A DNA stretch of 64,000 nucleotides, from positions 930,001 to 994,000 of the forward strand of contig CBDBPW010000001.1 of NCBI GenBank assembly GCA_965209045.1, read 5' to 3'. Origin of the DNA: JAJEFO01 sp965209045 (lineage in GTDB: Bacteria; Pseudomonadota; Alphaproteobacteria; Rhodobacterales; Rhodobacteraceae). Each line of letters opens with the position of its first letter. The first letter of the stretch is position 1. The position numbers and the translations under genes are program-made. This document shows, piece after piece, positions 27,247 through 35,271 of this stretch. A model generated the notes under the pieces. That model was not told the DNA's origin, did not search any database, and saw only the letters and a program-made list of their open reading frames with translations.

Positions 27247-28109
27247 GTTTCCTGCGGCGCATGAATGCGCGGGCAAGCGAGATTGACGCCTGCCTGAAAG
27301 ATGCGATCTCCGAGTTCCCGGCAGACAGGATTCGCGATGGCATGGCTCATGCCTTGAGCGGTGGCAAGCGGTTGCGCGGGTGCCTGGTCCTGGAGAGCGC
27401 GGCGCTTCACGGCGTCCCCGGCGCGTCGGCGATCTGGGCGGCGGCAGCGGTGGAGGCAATCCATGCCTATTCGCTCGTGCATGACGACCTGCCGGCGATG
27501 GATGACGACGACATGCGGCGCGGACATCCAACCGTGCATGTCAAGTGGGACGAGGCTACCGCCATCCTTGTCGGCGACGCATTGCAGGCACTTGCCTTCG
27601 AACTCGTGGCACTGGGACCCGCGCCGGCCGAAGTGAAGCTGGCGCTCTCGCTGTCACTTGCGCGCGAGGCCGGTGGGCGCGAACTCGTCCGAGGCCAGGC
27701 GATGGACATTGCGGCGGAGGTCGCTGATTCGCCGCTGCTTCTTTCCGAGATCGAAAGCCTTCAAGCCGGCAAGACAGGCGCGCTCATCGTTTGGAGCTGT
27801 GTCGCAGGACCCGTGTTGGCGGGCAAGGATCCGTCAAGCATGATGCGCTACGCGAGATGCCTCGGCCGCGCCTTTCAGATCGCCGACGACATTCTTGATG
27901 TCGCAGGGGACGAAGCCACGGCCGGAAAGCGTCTCAGGAAGGACGAGGACAAGGGCAAGGCGACTTTCGTGTCCCACCTGGGATTGTCCGGCGCGCGCGC
28001 GAAGGCGCGGGAACTGGTCGACGAGGCCTTGACTGCACTTGCCGCGTACGGCGAAGGGGCGGATCCCTTGCGCGAAGCGGCAAGATTTGTTATTTCACGA
28101 GAGTTCTGA
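27243..28109 (+). CDS. ispA: Farnesyl diphosphate synthase (polyprenyl synthetase family)
   Basis: 288 residues from a GTG start that overlaps the xseB stop. The first Asp-rich motif is in LVHDDLPAMDDDDMRRG and the second in FQIADDILDVAGD; ALSGGKRLRGCLVL is the upstream substrate-binding stretch. It condenses IPP with DMAPP and GPP to FPP in the cytosol, using precursors from the MEP pathway that begins with Dxs in the next gene. Confidence 0.94.
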   Translation: MSFLRRMNARASEIDACLKDAISEFPADRIRDGMAHALSGGKRLRGCLVLESAALHGVPGASAIWAAAAVEAIHAYSLVHDDLPAMDDDDMRRGHPTVHVKWDEATAILVGDALQALAFELVALGPAPAEVKLALSLSLAREAGGRELVRGQAMDIAAEVADSPLLLSEIESLQAGKTGALIVWSCVAGPVLAGKDPSSMMRYARCLGRAFQIADDILDVAGDEATAGKRLRKDEDKGKATFVSHLGLSGARAKARELVDEALTALAAYGEGADPLREAARFVISREF

Positions 28110-28124
28110 AGGGTCGGAGGCATC

Positions 28125-30053
28125 ATGAGCGACAGGCCGCAGACACCGCTTCTGGATTCCGTTTCCCTGCCGTCTGACCTGAAACGCCTTTCGGACGGCG
28201 AGCTCAGGGTACTTGCGGATGAGCTGCGTGCAGAGACGATAAGTGCGGTCAGCGAAACCGGAGGGCATCTTGGCGCCGGCCTTGGGGTTGTCGAACTGAC
28301 CGTCGCGCTCCATGCAGTGTTCGATGCCCCGAAGGACAAGATCATCTGGGACGTGTCGCACCAGTGCTATCCGCACAAGATCCTTACCGACCGACGCGAC
28401 CGGATCAGGACGCTCAGGCAGAAGGACGGATTGTCGGGCTTCACCAAGCGGACCGAAAGCCCATACGATCCGTTCGGCGCGGCGCACAGTTCCACCTCGG
28501 TTTCGGCAGCTCTCGGATTCACGGTCGCCCGTGAACTCGGCGGGGCCTGCGAGAGCGGCCTCGGCGACGCCATAGCCATCATTGGCGACGGGGCGATCAG
28601 CGCCGGCATGGCGTATGAAGCGCTCAACAACGCGGGCGACCTCAAGAAGCGCCTGATCGTAATCCTGAATGACAACGAGATGTCCATTGCGCCGCCGGTC
28701 GGCGCAATGTCCGCTTACCTCACGCGGCTATATGCAGGCGTTCCGTTCCAGGAGCTCAAGTCTGCCGCCACGAGCGCCGTCAGCCTGCTGCCGCAGCCAT
28801 TCCGCGAAGGCGCAAAGAGGGCCAAGGACGTGCTCAAGCACAGCGTGGTGGGAGGGACCCTCTTCGAGGAGCTCGGCTTCTCGTACATCGGCCCGATCGA
28901 CGGGCATGACCTCGACCAACTCCTTCCAGTGCTGCGAACCGTCAAGATGCGTGCGACCGGCCCGATCCTGATTCACGCTCTCACGAAGAAGGGGAAGGGA
29001 TACGCTCCGGCGGAAGATGCCCGCGACAAGGGTCATGGCGTCGCCAAGTTCGATGTGGAGACCGGCGAGCAGAGGAAGTCCAAGTCCAACGCGCCGTCCT
29101 ACACGAGCGTCTTCGCCAAGGCTCTCTCGGACGAGGCGACCCGCGATGACAGGATCGTTGCGGTCACGGCGGCAATGCCCGACGGGACCGGCCTCAACCT
29201 GTTTGCCGACCGCTTTCCCAAGCGGTGCTTCGATGTCGGAATTGCCGAGCAGCACGGCGTCACGTTTTCCGCTGGAATGGCGGCGGGCGGCCTCAAGCCG
29301 TTCTGCGCCATCTACTCGACCTTTCTTCAACGCGGATATGACCAGATCGTGCATGACGTCGCCCTCCAGAACCTGCCCGTGCGATTTGCCATCGATCGCG
29401 CCGGCCTCGTAGGCGCCGACGGGGCGACGCATGCGGGCGCATTTGACGTCGCCTATCTGGCTTGCCTTCCGAACATGACCGTGATGGCTGCCGCGGACGA
29501 GGCTGAACTCGTGCACATGGTGGCAACCGCAGTGGCCCACGACACGGGGCCAATAGCCTTCCGCTATCCAAGGGGTGCAGGTACGGGAGTCGAACTGCCG
29601 GAGCGGGGCGAGATCCTTGAGATCGGCAAGGGCCGAGTCGTCCGGGAGGGCAGCGGCGTTGCGATCCTGTCCTTTGGGGCAAGGCTTGCCGAGGCGGAAG
29701 GCGCGGCGGAAGTCCTGGCGGCCCACCGAGGCATCAACCCAACGATTGCCGATGCCCGATTTGCCAAGCCGCTGGACCGCGGGCTGGTTCTCGACCTCGC
29801 CAGGACCCATGAAGCGCTGTTGACGGTCGAGGAGGGCTCGGTCGGCGGTTTCGGCAGCCACGTGGCACAGCTTCTCGCCGAGGAATGTGTATTCGATGCT
29901 GGCCTGAAGTTTCGCTCCATGGTTCTGCCGGACGTCTTCATCGATCAGGCGGCGCCACGTGAAATGTATGATGCGGCATTGCTCAATGCAGGGCATATTG
30001 AGGCGAAAGTGCTTGAAATGCTCAAGGTCATCGCCTTCGAGAAGCCTGCCTGA
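28125..30053 (+). CDS. dxs: 1-deoxy-D-xylulose-5-phosphate synthase
   Basis: 642 residues, full length. The thiamine-diphosphate motif is GDGAISAGMAYEALNNAG with LIVILNDNEMSIAPPVGAM; ETGGHLGAGLGVVELTVAL is the N-terminal active-site stretch. The transketolase-like second half (FDVGIAEQHGVTFSAGMAAG) and C-terminal domain are complete. It makes DXP from pyruvate and glyceraldehyde 3-phosphate, the first step of isoprenoid synthesis. The last gene of the xseB-ispA-dxs operon, 15 bases after ispA. Confidence 0.97.
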   Translation: MSDRPQTPLLDSVSLPSDLKRLSDGELRVLADELRAETISAVSETGGHLGAGLGVVELTVALHAVFDAPKDKIIWDVSHQCYPHKILTDRRDRIRTLRQKDGLSGFTKRTESPYDPFGAAHSSTSVSAALGFTVARELGGACESGLGDAIAIIGDGAISAGMAYEALNNAGDLKKRLIVILNDNEMSIAPPVGAMSAYLTRLYAGVPFQELKSAATSAVSLLPQPFREGAKRAKDVLKHSVVGGTLFEELGFSYIGPIDGHDLDQLLPVLRTVKMRATGPILIHALTKKGKGYAPAEDARDKGHGVAKFDVETGEQRKSKSNAPSYTSVFAKALSDEATRDDRIVAVTAAMPDGTGLNLFADRFPKRCFDVGIAEQHGVTFSAGMAAGGLKPFCAIYSTFLQRGYDQIVHDVALQNLPVRFAIDRAGLVGADGATHAGAFDVAYLACLPNMTVMAAADEAELVHMVATAVAHDTGPIAFRYPRGAGTGVELPERGEILEIGKGRVVREGSGVAILSFGARLAEAEGAAEVLAAHRGINPTIADARFAKPLDRGLVLDLARTHEALLTVEEGSVGGFGSHVAQLLAEECVFDAGLKFRSMVLPDVFIDQAAPREMYDAALLNAGHIEAKVLEMLKVIAFEKPA

Positions 30054-30429
30054 CTTCTGTTGCGCCGCTGGCAGGCCAAAAAAAGAGAGAAACCTCGAAT
30101 TTTGGCAACGCGTTCAAGGCCATTGCAGCCGCAATTCCTGGATGCGCCACTGCTCGACCGCTGCCAATCGAAACATTGCCTGCCACTGATCACGAGACTG
30201 GCACATGCACGGTCGCTTAGACGGTTTGACAGGCACAAGACGGAATTCAAGGAAGAAGCGCGCCCTTTTCGTCATGAACCCCTGCAACGATGGCATCGTC
30301 GTCAAGGGTGTCGACCGTTCGAAAGCCGTTGAGCCGAACCAAGCTTAGCCCTCCTGCATGGAGGCCGGCCAGGTGATTGAACTCCCGACATGACAGCGAA
30401 TCCTGCGCGCAAGCCTGTGCGACCGCGAT
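30054..30429 (+). other. Gene-free stretch after dxs
   Basis: No gene or hairpin terminator seen. It leads into the decayed vapBC locus that reads from the other strand. Confidence 0.45.
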
Positions 30430-30808
30430 TCATGCTCCGCAAGTTGCGCGTCGCCAAGGCCATGCCTTGGGCACGCACGATGGCCGCGATCTGACAGTCC
30501 GACTGCGATGCCTGGCGCCGGGCGGCGCGTCAGGCGGCGAAAATGTCGGCATGGGCCCGTACCGCGTTGCTGTCGAACGGAAGAAACCGGCCAGCGAACA
30601 GGAAGCCAAGCGTTCGGTCGGCAGTGTCTGCGAGACCCCGGCGGCGTGCACCTTCCGGAAGAATGGCGGCGCCGGCGCGAATAGCCGCCTCCGCAACCGC
30701 CGTGACGAAGAGCCGTTGCGTCGGCTGCTCATCCATTCAGGACATTGCCTTGGGTCCCGGTGCGTCGCGGCTCGGTTCGGGCACCACGTTCGTGTCAAGC
30801 TGGAACAC
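30430..30808 (-). pseudogene. Dead VapC/FitB-type PIN-domain toxin gene
   Basis: Minus-strand reading from about 30808 gives a PIN-domain toxin: FQLDTNVVPEPSRDA, stop, MDEQPTQRLFVTAVAEAAIR, GAAILPEGARRRGLADTADR, FLFAGRFLPFDSNAVRAHAD, IFAA, stop, then DCQIAAIVRAQGMALATRN. The acidic PIN residues (first Asp of LDTN, Glu of AEAAIR, Asp of SDCQIAAI) are present in order. Two in-frame TGA codons (complement of 30737-30739 and 30530-30532) break the gene. By family comparison they sit where Trp and Arg codons are usual, so each is one transition away from sense. The end of the gene is approximate. Confidence 0.75.
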
Positions 30809-31067
30809 GGCCGCCTCCGTGAAATCGCGACGCTTCGCGCATCGGGTCGCGCGGAGGCAGCTCCAGCCCGACACCGCCGAATGGCTTGAACAATCCCTGG
30901 ACCGTCGTCCCAAGGCCCTTGGCAGGCACGACCCTCTTTCCGACCGCGTCGCGAAGGATCAGCCGGACTTCCTCCAACATAGATCAGCCATTGCCTGCTG
31001 CGGGCTTGCGCAGCCCGGTCTTCACGCCGTCGTCGAGCTTGCGGACCGTGATGCTTGCCACGGACAT
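30795..31067 (-). pseudogene. Dead VapB/FitA-type antitoxin gene
   Basis: The ATG at 31067 begins a ribbon-helix-helix antitoxin: MSVASITVRKLDDGVKTGLR, then a TGA (complement of 30984-30986), then SMLEEVRLILRDAVGKR and FGGVGLELPPRDPMREAS. The family reads NGRSMEEEVR here, so the stop most simply arose from a CGA Arg codon. The 3' end overlaps the start of the toxin remnant as in intact fitAB/vapBC operons. Confidence 0.78.
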
Positions 31068-31491
31068 GCGCTCCGTTTGCGTCTCCCACGAAAGGTGCGA
31101 CGCTTGCAACGCAGTCAGGCCAGAATCGAACCTTCGAAGTCGCTCCAGTGTCCCGCCGTCTCGATTCAAGGCGCTTCGGCATGGCTCACGCCGCCTCCGC
31201 TCGGCGGCGCTATCGCGCGCCTCCATGGATCCTGGTGGTTCTCCCCCTTGAGCAAGCGGCGTTTGCCGAACATGCCTGCACCAGCATCGCTCCCGCCAGG
31301 GCCGTTCGGCAATTTCATGTCTTGCACGATTGGCCGCCGACGATGCCGCGCGCGCAAGGGCGACCGGGCATCCAGAAATGTCGCTCATGAGGGGCGCATT
31401 CGGACCAGCCTTGGCAGACGCCAGATCCGATCGCGCCAAGAGCGAAGTGTCGCAGTCAACGGGCTTTACGGCGGACCGCTGGCCGGAGTAG
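31068..31491 (+). other. Gene-free stretch
   Basis: Would contain the promoter of the dead vapBC on the minus strand and of the small membrane gene on the plus strand; no sharp elements seen. Confidence 0.4.
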
Positions 31492-31857
31492 ATGGAGGCG
31501 GAGTTGGCAGGAACGGAGGCGGTGATGCCGCCGGAGGAAACGAGACCGAATGCAGAATCGACTGCCGCGGATCTGGCGCGACCCGAATCCCGGCACGTCA
31601 GTGTGTTCGGTCGGTTAGGTGACGACATTGCTGCGTTCCGCGCTGACACGGTTGAACGCATCGAAAGCGGCAATGCCGCAAGCACGTTGCAGGACATGAA
31701 AAACTCCAGGATCCGGACGCGGATGGCCATTTTCCTTTTGGGCGTCCTGATCCTTCTCATCGCGCTCTGGAGCGTGTTCGGACTGTCGAACATCACGGAA
31801 CCTGCCGCTGGACCCGTGCAACCGCTTGTGCCCGCCCCACACCCCGGAGGGGGATAG
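31492..31857 (+). CDS. Small single-TM protein with FGxLxxDIAAFRADxVER motif (copy 1)
   Basis: 121 residues; ATG preceded by GGAG at four bases. A polar N-terminal region (1-75) contains VFGRLGDDIAAFRADTVERI at about residues 38-57. One transmembrane helix follows at about 78-97 (MAIFLLGVLILLIALWSVFG), then a short Pro-rich tail. The gene at 32032 encodes a related protein with the same motif, a TM helix and the same WSxFG ending, so the two are paralogues. I do not recognise the family. Topology (N-in, motif cytosolic) is inferred from the Arg-rich stretch before the helix. Confidence 0.65.
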   Translation: MEAELAGTEAVMPPEETRPNAESTAADLARPESRHVSVFGRLGDDIAAFRADTVERIESGNAASTLQDMKNSRIRTRMAIFLLGVLILLIALWSVFGLSNITEPAAGPVQPLVPAPHPGGG

Positions 31858-31872
31858 GCACCCTCGGACAGG

Positions 31873-31926
31873 GACTTGGTCAGGGAGGTAGACGCCTTTC
31901 GCGCCAACGCGAGCGACCGCGACTCG
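31873..31926 (+). other. Degenerate third copy of the AFRAD motif
   Basis: Eighteen codons reading DLVREVDAFRANASDRDS lie between the two paralogous small genes and echo their LREDLAAFRADQVER motif. No start codon or TM segment follows in frame, so this looks like a leftover of a third copy. Confidence 0.35.
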
Positions 31927-32031
31927 TTGGCGCAGGAAGACCGTGTGCGAGAAGATTCTTCTTGGCTTCAGCGCGGTTGCGTGGTTTCCTGTCGGGAAAA
32001 GAATGCCTGGGGGCAGGCATGAGGCAGGCAA

Positions 32032-32463
32032 ATGCAGGACTTCGGACGACACTCCGAAGGGGTGGAAGATCCCTTCGCGGGCAATGCAACCCTTAATGAT
32101 CTCCATGAGATTCCGACGATTGCGCTGCGCGCCGACGTGACCGGATCCGCCAGCGGGCGCGGCAGCATGTTCGGCAAGCTGCGCGAAGACCTGGCGGCAT
32201 TCCGCGCCGACCAGGTCGAGCGCCTTTCCGCCCCTGTGGGGGGGCCTGCTGGCCGCCGCGAACGGCAGGGCGCCACGCTCGGCAGTCCAAGGGCAGGAAC
32301 CGCGGACCGTCTCCGATGGCAGGACGGCCCGATCGCGCTGATCCCGCTTCAGCTCCTTCTTGAGGTGGCGGTCGCATTCGGCATCGCCGCCGGCCTCATC
32401 ATGTTCTGGAGCACTTTCGGACCCGCGATCGTCGCGGCACTAGCCGTTCAGCCCGTCCAGTAG
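32032..32463 (+). CDS. Small single-TM protein with FGxLxxDLAAFRADxVER motif (copy 2)
   Basis: 143 residues; ATG preceded by GAGG at about seven bases. MFGKLREDLAAFRADQVERL lies at about residues 46-65, and one hydrophobic helix at about 101-127 (ALIPLQLLLEVAVAFGIAAG). The C-terminal MFWSTFGPAI corresponds to LWSVFGLSNI of the gene at 31492. The spacing between motif and helix is longer than in copy 1. Function unknown; sequence pattern and a shared layout argue for a real, duplicated gene family. Confidence 0.65.
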   Translation: MQDFGRHSEGVEDPFAGNATLNDLHEIPTIALRADVTGSASGRGSMFGKLREDLAAFRADQVERLSAPVGGPAGRRERQGATLGSPRAGTADRLRWQDGPIALIPLQLLLEVAVAFGIAAGLIMFWSTFGPAIVAALAVQPVQ

Positions 32464-32514
32464 GCACGGCGCACGACAGTTGCCCTCAGGCTTCCAGCTA
32501 CGCTGAATTGCCCA

Positions 32515-32760
32515 GGGACCGCATGGAGACTGACCGGAAGTGATCGCTTGGCATGCGGCTTCTTGAGAATCGGCCTTCGTGAGGCCGAACGCAGCGAACG
32601 CTGAACGGCAACCGGCCAGCTCGACCCTTGCTCGGTAGAGCGTGCCGCCCCTGCGAGCAAGGTGGCACTCTCCGACAGCGCGCTTCAAGGGCTGGATGCC
32701 GCGTGGCTGACAGCTTGCCTGGCCACCTTTCAGGTGATTGCCGATTTCGAGGATCGCCAC
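32515..32760 (-). pseudogene. Possible SPOR-domain remnant
   Basis: Minus-strand codons read VAILEIGNHLKGGQASCQPR, then GTLYRARVELAG and FGLTKADSQEAACQAIT, GQSPCG. This resembles the SPOR repeat at the end of alphaproteobacterial D-Ala-D-Ala carboxypeptidases (VQxGxxxxxxxA, then TLYRARxxGLxxxDAxxAC, then C). There is a ~10-residue disruption inside, and no catalytic domain or start upstream. A weak, by-eye match. Confidence 0.35.
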
Positions 32761-33210
32761 GCTCCCGTCGCCGCGGTTCAGGATTTGGTTCGCCTCACTG
32801 CGTTCAGGGCACCCGGTGCAAATGTCGGCGTAGAGTCGTGACACGCCAGACGGGGTTGCGGGTACCGTTTCACCTTCCAGAACTTGGTCCTGGTTGGCCT
32901 GGTTGCTGTGCGTGTGCATCAGCGCCGCCTTGCCGGCCTGCGCGCTTCTGGCCAGGTTCGCGCCAATTCCCGATCCGCATGGAACCGACAGCGACGGTTC
33001 GAGGGGCGGGATGAGCGGAGTTCCCTGAACGGGTGACGTGCAGCAGCACGGCACGATGCCGCTGCTGCCTGCGGTGTCGGCGGGCAATGTCCGGAGGGTC
33101 CGCGTTCCTGACACCGGTTTCGGGTCAGAGCCGCTACGCCCGCGCAGCTTCCGGACCCGGGCGTCCTCGAACTCTGCGTGACCCGGAGGCTTGTGTCGCT
33201 CCGCCGCGGC
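32761..33210 (+). other. Gene-free stretch
   Basis: Nothing recognisable beyond the possible SPOR remnant to its left. Confidence 0.4.
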
Positions 33211-34077
33211 TCAGCGAGAAGCTGAACGGCCCTCTTCCGCTTCCGCGCCCAGAAGGGCTGCGAGGCCGGTCTTGTAGTCGGGATACTTGAGGGTGATGCC
33301 AAGTTCGTCCTTGATCCGGTTGTTTCGCACCCGTTTCGACTCGGCGTAGAAGCTCCTTGCCATGGGCGAGACCTCGGCGGAGTCCAGGTCGATGACGGGT
33401 GGCAAGGGCAGCCCCAAGAGCAAGGCCGCGTGCTCGATCACGTCATCCGGGCGCGTCGGTTCGTCATCGCAGACATTGTAGATTGCGCCAGGATTGGGCC
33501 GTTCGATCGAAGCCGCGAGAACTGCCGCGACGTCGTCGACATGGATTCGGCTGAAGACCTGCCCCTCCTTGACTATCCTCCGCGCCGTGCCGCGCCGGAC
33601 CTTTGCCAGGGGCCCGCGGCCAGGCCCGTAGATCCCGGCAAGCCGGAAGATGTGCAATGGCAGGCCGAGCGAAGCCCAGGCCGATTCCGCCCTCGCGCGC
33701 GCCTTCCCGCGTTCGGTGGTCGGTGCAAGCGGCGTTGTTTCGTCAACCCAGGCGCCCTTGTGGTCGCCGTACACGGCGGTCGTCGACAGGTATCCCGCCC
33801 ATTGCAAGTGCCGCGCAGCGCCGATCTGGTCTCCGGCCAGTTCGAGTACCGGGTCTCCGGACTCGACCGGCGCAACCGAAACAAGGAGGTGCGTTGCTTC
33901 CGCAAGGGGAAGCGGCTCGCCCGGCCACGTAAGGGAGTCCACCCCTTCGCCGCGAAGCGCATCCGCTTTCGCCGCGCTTCGCGTCGTCCCGATGACTCGC
34001 CATCCCTTGTCAAGCAGCAGCCGTGCAAGCGCCCGGGCCGAGAATCCGTGCCCGACGGAAAGAAGCGTGTTCTTCAT
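33211..34077 (-). CDS. NAD(P)-dependent epimerase/dehydratase-like SDR protein
   Basis: 288 residues. The N-terminal Rossmann motif is modified (LLSVGHGFSARALARLLLDK, GxGxxxxxLA type), and the active-site YxxxK of classical SDRs is not obvious. STTAVYGDHKGAWVDETTPL and FRLAGIYGPGRGPLAKV are typical of extended SDRs related to the YeeZ family, and GAIYNVCDDEPTRPDDVI is the C-terminal sugar/ligand region. Intact. Such genes lie near queG in many Rhodobacterales; here the gene is elsewhere, next to a sterol-desaturase-type gene. Substrate unknown. Confidence 0.88.
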   Translation of the reverse strand: MKNTLLSVGHGFSARALARLLLDKGWRVIGTTRSAAKADALRGEGVDSLTWPGEPLPLAEATHLLVSVAPVESGDPVLELAGDQIGAARHLQWAGYLSTTAVYGDHKGAWVDETTPLAPTTERGKARARAESAWASLGLPLHIFRLAGIYGPGRGPLAKVRRGTARRIVKEGQVFSRIHVDDVAAVLAASIERPNPGAIYNVCDDEPTRPDDVIEHAALLLGLPLPPVIDLDSAEVSPMARSFYAESKRVRNNRIKDELGITLKYPDYKTGLAALLGAEAEEGRSASR

Positions 34078-34107
34078 TCTGTCAGGATGGATCGATTCCG
34101 GCTGGAT

Positions 34108-35100
34108 TCAAGCGCTTGCATGCATCCGGGTCTTGCGCTTCCGTGTCGTATCGGTCGCCTTTGCCGTGCCGTCGTGAAACGAGCCGAACCAGCGATCCCA
34201 CGGCATGTCGACGGTGCCGTAGTTGCACTCGAAATACCTGTGATGGAGCTGGTGGAAGAAGTCGCCCATCCGTGCGTGCTCCTTGTCGGACACGATGAGC
34301 TTCTCGAATCCGGAGTGCGAGAAGATCGGGTGGATCGACTGCGTGTACCCATGGAACATGATGTGGAGCGGGTGCGACGGCACGATGAAGTGGATGAGGA
34401 AGTTCGTGTAGAAGAGCAGGTGCTCGACCGGATGCATGGAGATGCCCGACCACGGACCGACGTTTGTGTTCCTGTGATGGAGCGCGTGGGCGATCCTGTA
34501 GAGCGGGGGCCAGTGCAGCAGACGGTGAATCCAGTAGAAGTGCAGGCTTGACCAGATCGGGATCAGCACGAACCACAGCGCGAACCAGACCGGACTTGAC
34601 GGGAAGAACGTCTTTGGAGCGAGCCCGTTGGCCATGGCCCAGAGGACGATTGCCTGCATCGCGGTCCAAAGCGTGATGCCGCTTGCGATCGTCCAGAACA
34701 TGTTGTCGCGCACCTGGCTCCGGAACGTGAATGTGCCGTTGTCATGCGCCTGCTCGCGAGAGTCGTATTTCGTGCGCCGCTCCTGCCCGCGACGCATGTG
34801 CAGCCACCAGTGAAGCGTGCCGGCCAGCACGCAATGCGGGATCAGGTTGGCAAGCCAGAGACGAATGACCCAGCCCGGGGCAAGCGAGGCCATTTCGGCA
34901 AGCGGAGGCAGCAGCGTCACATAGGCGAGAACGGCTAGGGAGAAAGCAAGCGTGGTTGTCGAAAGGACAAGCCATGCGCCTGAGAGCCACTTGAGACTGG
35001 CAACGGGCCGAGGCGGCCATGCAAAGACCGGACTCAACTGAACCTTGCCAGGGTGATGGTTCCAGCGATCGGATTCCGGGTCGTTGAACGTTTCGGTCAA
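34108..35100 (-). CDS. Sterol desaturase/fatty-acid hydroxylase family membrane protein
   Basis: About 330 residues. Start uncertain: no ATG fits, and the TTG at 35100 has GGGAGG seven bases upstream; two codons earlier an ATC would give ITLTETF. Hydrophobic helices alternate with the eight-His di-iron clusters: HWWLH, HRLLH, HALHHRN and FHQLHHRYF. FLIHFIVPSHPLHIMFHGYT is the central membrane stretch. The enzyme would hydroxylate or desaturate a lipid at the inner membrane using O2; the substrate (fatty acyl, carotenoid or hopanoid) is not predictable. Confidence 0.85.
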   Translation of the reverse strand: MTETFNDPESDRWNHHPGKVQLSPVFAWPPRPVASLKWLSGAWLVLSTTTLAFSLAVLAYVTLLPPLAEMASLAPGWVIRLWLANLIPHCVLAGTLHWWLHMRRGQERRTKYDSREQAHDNGTFTFRSQVRDNMFWTIASGITLWTAMQAIVLWAMANGLAPKTFFPSSPVWFALWFVLIPIWSSLHFYWIHRLLHWPPLYRIAHALHHRNTNVGPWSGISMHPVEHLLFYTNFLIHFIVPSHPLHIMFHGYTQSIHPIFSHSGFEKLIVSDKEHARMGDFFHQLHHRYFECNYGTVDMPWDRWFGSFHDGTAKATDTTRKRKTRMHASA

Positions 35101-35271
35101 TGTGATGCCTCCCGATTCGGGGCAAGGTGGACTGCGTGACGGGTGTCCACGTCTCGCACGCGCCGTACGGCAGTTTCGATGGTCCGATCGCGATCTTCGC
35201 GATTCGCGCCCAATTGCGACACCTGATTGTCTGGGGTCGCCGTCCCCGCATGATGGGTGTAGATTCAGGAC

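Noticed and set aside
30053..33210. Search for a CRISPR array or prophage in the gene-poor regions
   Set aside because: No regularly spaced direct repeats and no phage structural or integrase genes were visible.
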